In this document: one piece after another, positions 14,886 to 15,517 of the stretch | Numbering within the stretch: the stretch's first letter is position 1 | Layout: the number at the start of each line of letters is the position of its first letter | Assembly: GCA_022708385.1 (NCBI GenBank) | Contig: JAKIYU010000026.1 | Location: 1 to 15,517, forward strand | DNA from: Bacteroidota bacterium | Lineage (GTDB): Bacteria > Bacteroidota > Bacteroidia > Bacteroidales > PXBB01 | DNA length: 15,517 nt | Direction: 5' to 3' | The notes under the pieces: model-generated | Seen by the model: the letters and a program-made list of their open reading frames with translations, nothing else | What the model was told of the DNA's origin: nothing | Databases searched by the model: none | Made by a program: the position numbers and the translations under genes

Positions 14886-15310
14886 ATGAAAAAGTATTCA
14901 ATTTTATTTTTCATTTGCATTTCATTAAATGCAACTGCTTAAGAGCTGGACACAATTTTTTTAAAGAAGAATGACACAATTACCGGGACTATTTCAATAA
15001 TAAATGACAAAATACTTTATTATTCCTCAAATAACAATGGGAAAAAATCTGGCGGGGGTATTTATTTAAACGAAATTAAAAGAATTGTAATTTAAAAATA
15101 GAAAATTATATTGATAATATTAGTTATAATCACCGTATTAAATTTATGAATAAGCATTATAGTTTAATGAAAACTGGTTATATTATTTCTGGAGCAGGGG
15201 GCGTTTTGTTTTTAATTGGGAATATAATTCAAATAGATTCACATAAGTACATAGGAAGGGCTTCAATATATTTAGGTGCAAACAATGTCGGGGTAAAAGT
15301 AAATTTTTAA
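14886..15310 (+). pseudogene. Secreted small protein gene broken by a nonsense codon and a frameshift
   Basis: ATG at 14886 begins a clean signal peptide (K-K-Y-S-I-L-F-F-I-C-I-S-L-N-A-T-A), but codon 19 is TAA (14940-14942), exactly where Bacteroidota signal peptides usually continue with Gln. The frame then runs on as E-L-D-T-I-F-L-K-K-N-D-T-I-T-G to I-Y-L-N-E-I-K-R-I-V-I and stops at 15093. A second frame, displaced by one base, continues with K-I-E-N-Y-I-D-N-I and then M-K-T-G-Y-I-I-S-G-A-G-G-V-L-F-L-I-G, and ends at 15310. Restoring CAA at codon 19 and adding one base near 15091 gives one protein of about 141 residues: signal peptide, a small beta domain with the L-K-K-N-D-T-I-T-G motif, and a hydrophobic segment near the C-terminus. 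The piece from ATG 15146 could be read as an independent 54-residue ORF. Confidence 0.65.
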
Positions 15311-15397
15311 ATTCTAATAGATCTCTTCATAAAAAGTGTTATTCATGTTTCAATTAAGTGCTTTTGAAGGGGTTTTGTATGCAAACGATATGCAAAT

Positions 15398-15434
15398 AAA
15401 AAAGGGTTGCAACTGTAATTTGTCGTAACCCTTT
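15398..15434 (-). terminator. Intrinsic terminator read on the minus strand
   Basis: The arms aaagggtt (15401-15408) and aacccttt (15427-15434) form an 8-bp stem, extended by a C-G and a G-T pair, around a 14-base loop. On the minus strand the stem is followed by TTTTTTA, a good U-tract; on the plus strand only gatttt follows. It lies ten bases beyond a tRNA-like 3' end on the same strand, the usual place for a tRNA terminator. Weak use for the plus-strand pseudogene is possible. Confidence 0.72.
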
Positions 15435-15444
15435 GATTTTCACG

Positions 15445-15462
15445 CTCCCCCTGCTGGACTTG
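15445..15462 (-). other. tRNA 3'-end fragment (positions 56-73), candidate attachment site
   Basis: Read on the minus strand, the 18 bases CAAGTCCAGCAGGGGGAG fit tRNA positions 56 to 73: half T-loop CAAGT with C56, R57, A58 and Y60, T-stem strand CCAGC starting with C61, acceptor strand AGGGGGA, and discriminator G73. The bases before it (TATAC) do not supply the matching T-stem strand GCTGG, and no D or anticodon arm follows to the right, so this is not a full tRNA. G73 with a U1-starting acceptor would suit tRNA-Asn, but this is tentative. A terminator follows on the same strand. The arrangement is what remains at the far end of an element integrated into a tRNA 3' end; the element would lie to the right of 15462. 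Confidence 0.55.
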
Positions 15463-15517
15463 GTATAAGCCTTTAAGATACAAATAATCAATACTTTATA
15501 AAACACACTTTCAAAAA

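Noticed and set aside
14940..14942. TAA read as a sense codon (recoding or alternative code)
   Set aside because: TAA ends most intact genes in this window, and the same gene has a second lesion, so ordinary decay is the simpler explanation.
15445..15517. A complete tRNA gene
   Set aside because: Only positions 56-73 fit; the 5' strand of the T-stem and any anticodon arm are missing in the bases to the right.

Overview
The window looks like chromosomal DNA of a Bacteroidota bacterium, probably environmental or from a metagenome; I cannot name a genus. The main pointers are a large SprA-like outer-membrane protein, a PepSY-like periplasmic protein, start codons without Shine-Dalgarno sequences, two matches to the Bacteroidota -7 promoter element (TAnnTTTG), and small hairpin repeats beside a Y1 transposase.

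Layout. (1) 1-640: the 3' part of an IS200-like single-strand transposase gene cut by the left edge, then a cluster of short perfect hairpins resembling REP elements. (2) 641-4144, minus strand: a 1167-residue secreted beta-strand-rich outer-membrane protein of unknown function, probably started at TTG. (3) 4248-13626, plus strand: seven tightly packed genes that look like one operon, coding for a PepSY-like periplasmic protein, RdgB/HAM1 nucleotide pyrophosphatase, a GT2-like glycosyltransferase, a TMTC-like GT-C membrane protein with C-terminal TPRs, RNase R, a ComF-type phosphoribosyltransferase and a membrane-anchored SGNH hydrolase. Gaps are at most 23 bases, and rnr and comF overlap their upstream neighbours. 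(4) 13627-15517: an AT-rich accessory zone holding a decayed ORF6N fragment, an overlapping two-gene module (85-residue basic protein plus minimal nucleotidyltransferase), a headless reading frame, and a secreted-protein gene broken by one nonsense and one frameshift lesion. Near the right edge lies what reads as the 3' end of a minus-strand tRNA (positions 56-73) with its terminator but no 5' part, as left by integration of an element into a tRNA gene.

The housekeeping enzymes (RdgB, RNase R, ComF) concern nucleotide and RNA quality control and DNA uptake or recombination. The glycosyltransferase, TMTC-like protein and SGNH protein together suggest surface or periplasmic sugar transfer and modification, which is an inference from gene order and motifs. 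The accessory zone is the most likely place for mobile-element biology. I found no CRISPR array, rRNA or complete tRNA, and nothing that I can call with confidence a new system. The leads most worth checking are the tRNA/att junction and the nucleotidyltransferase pair.
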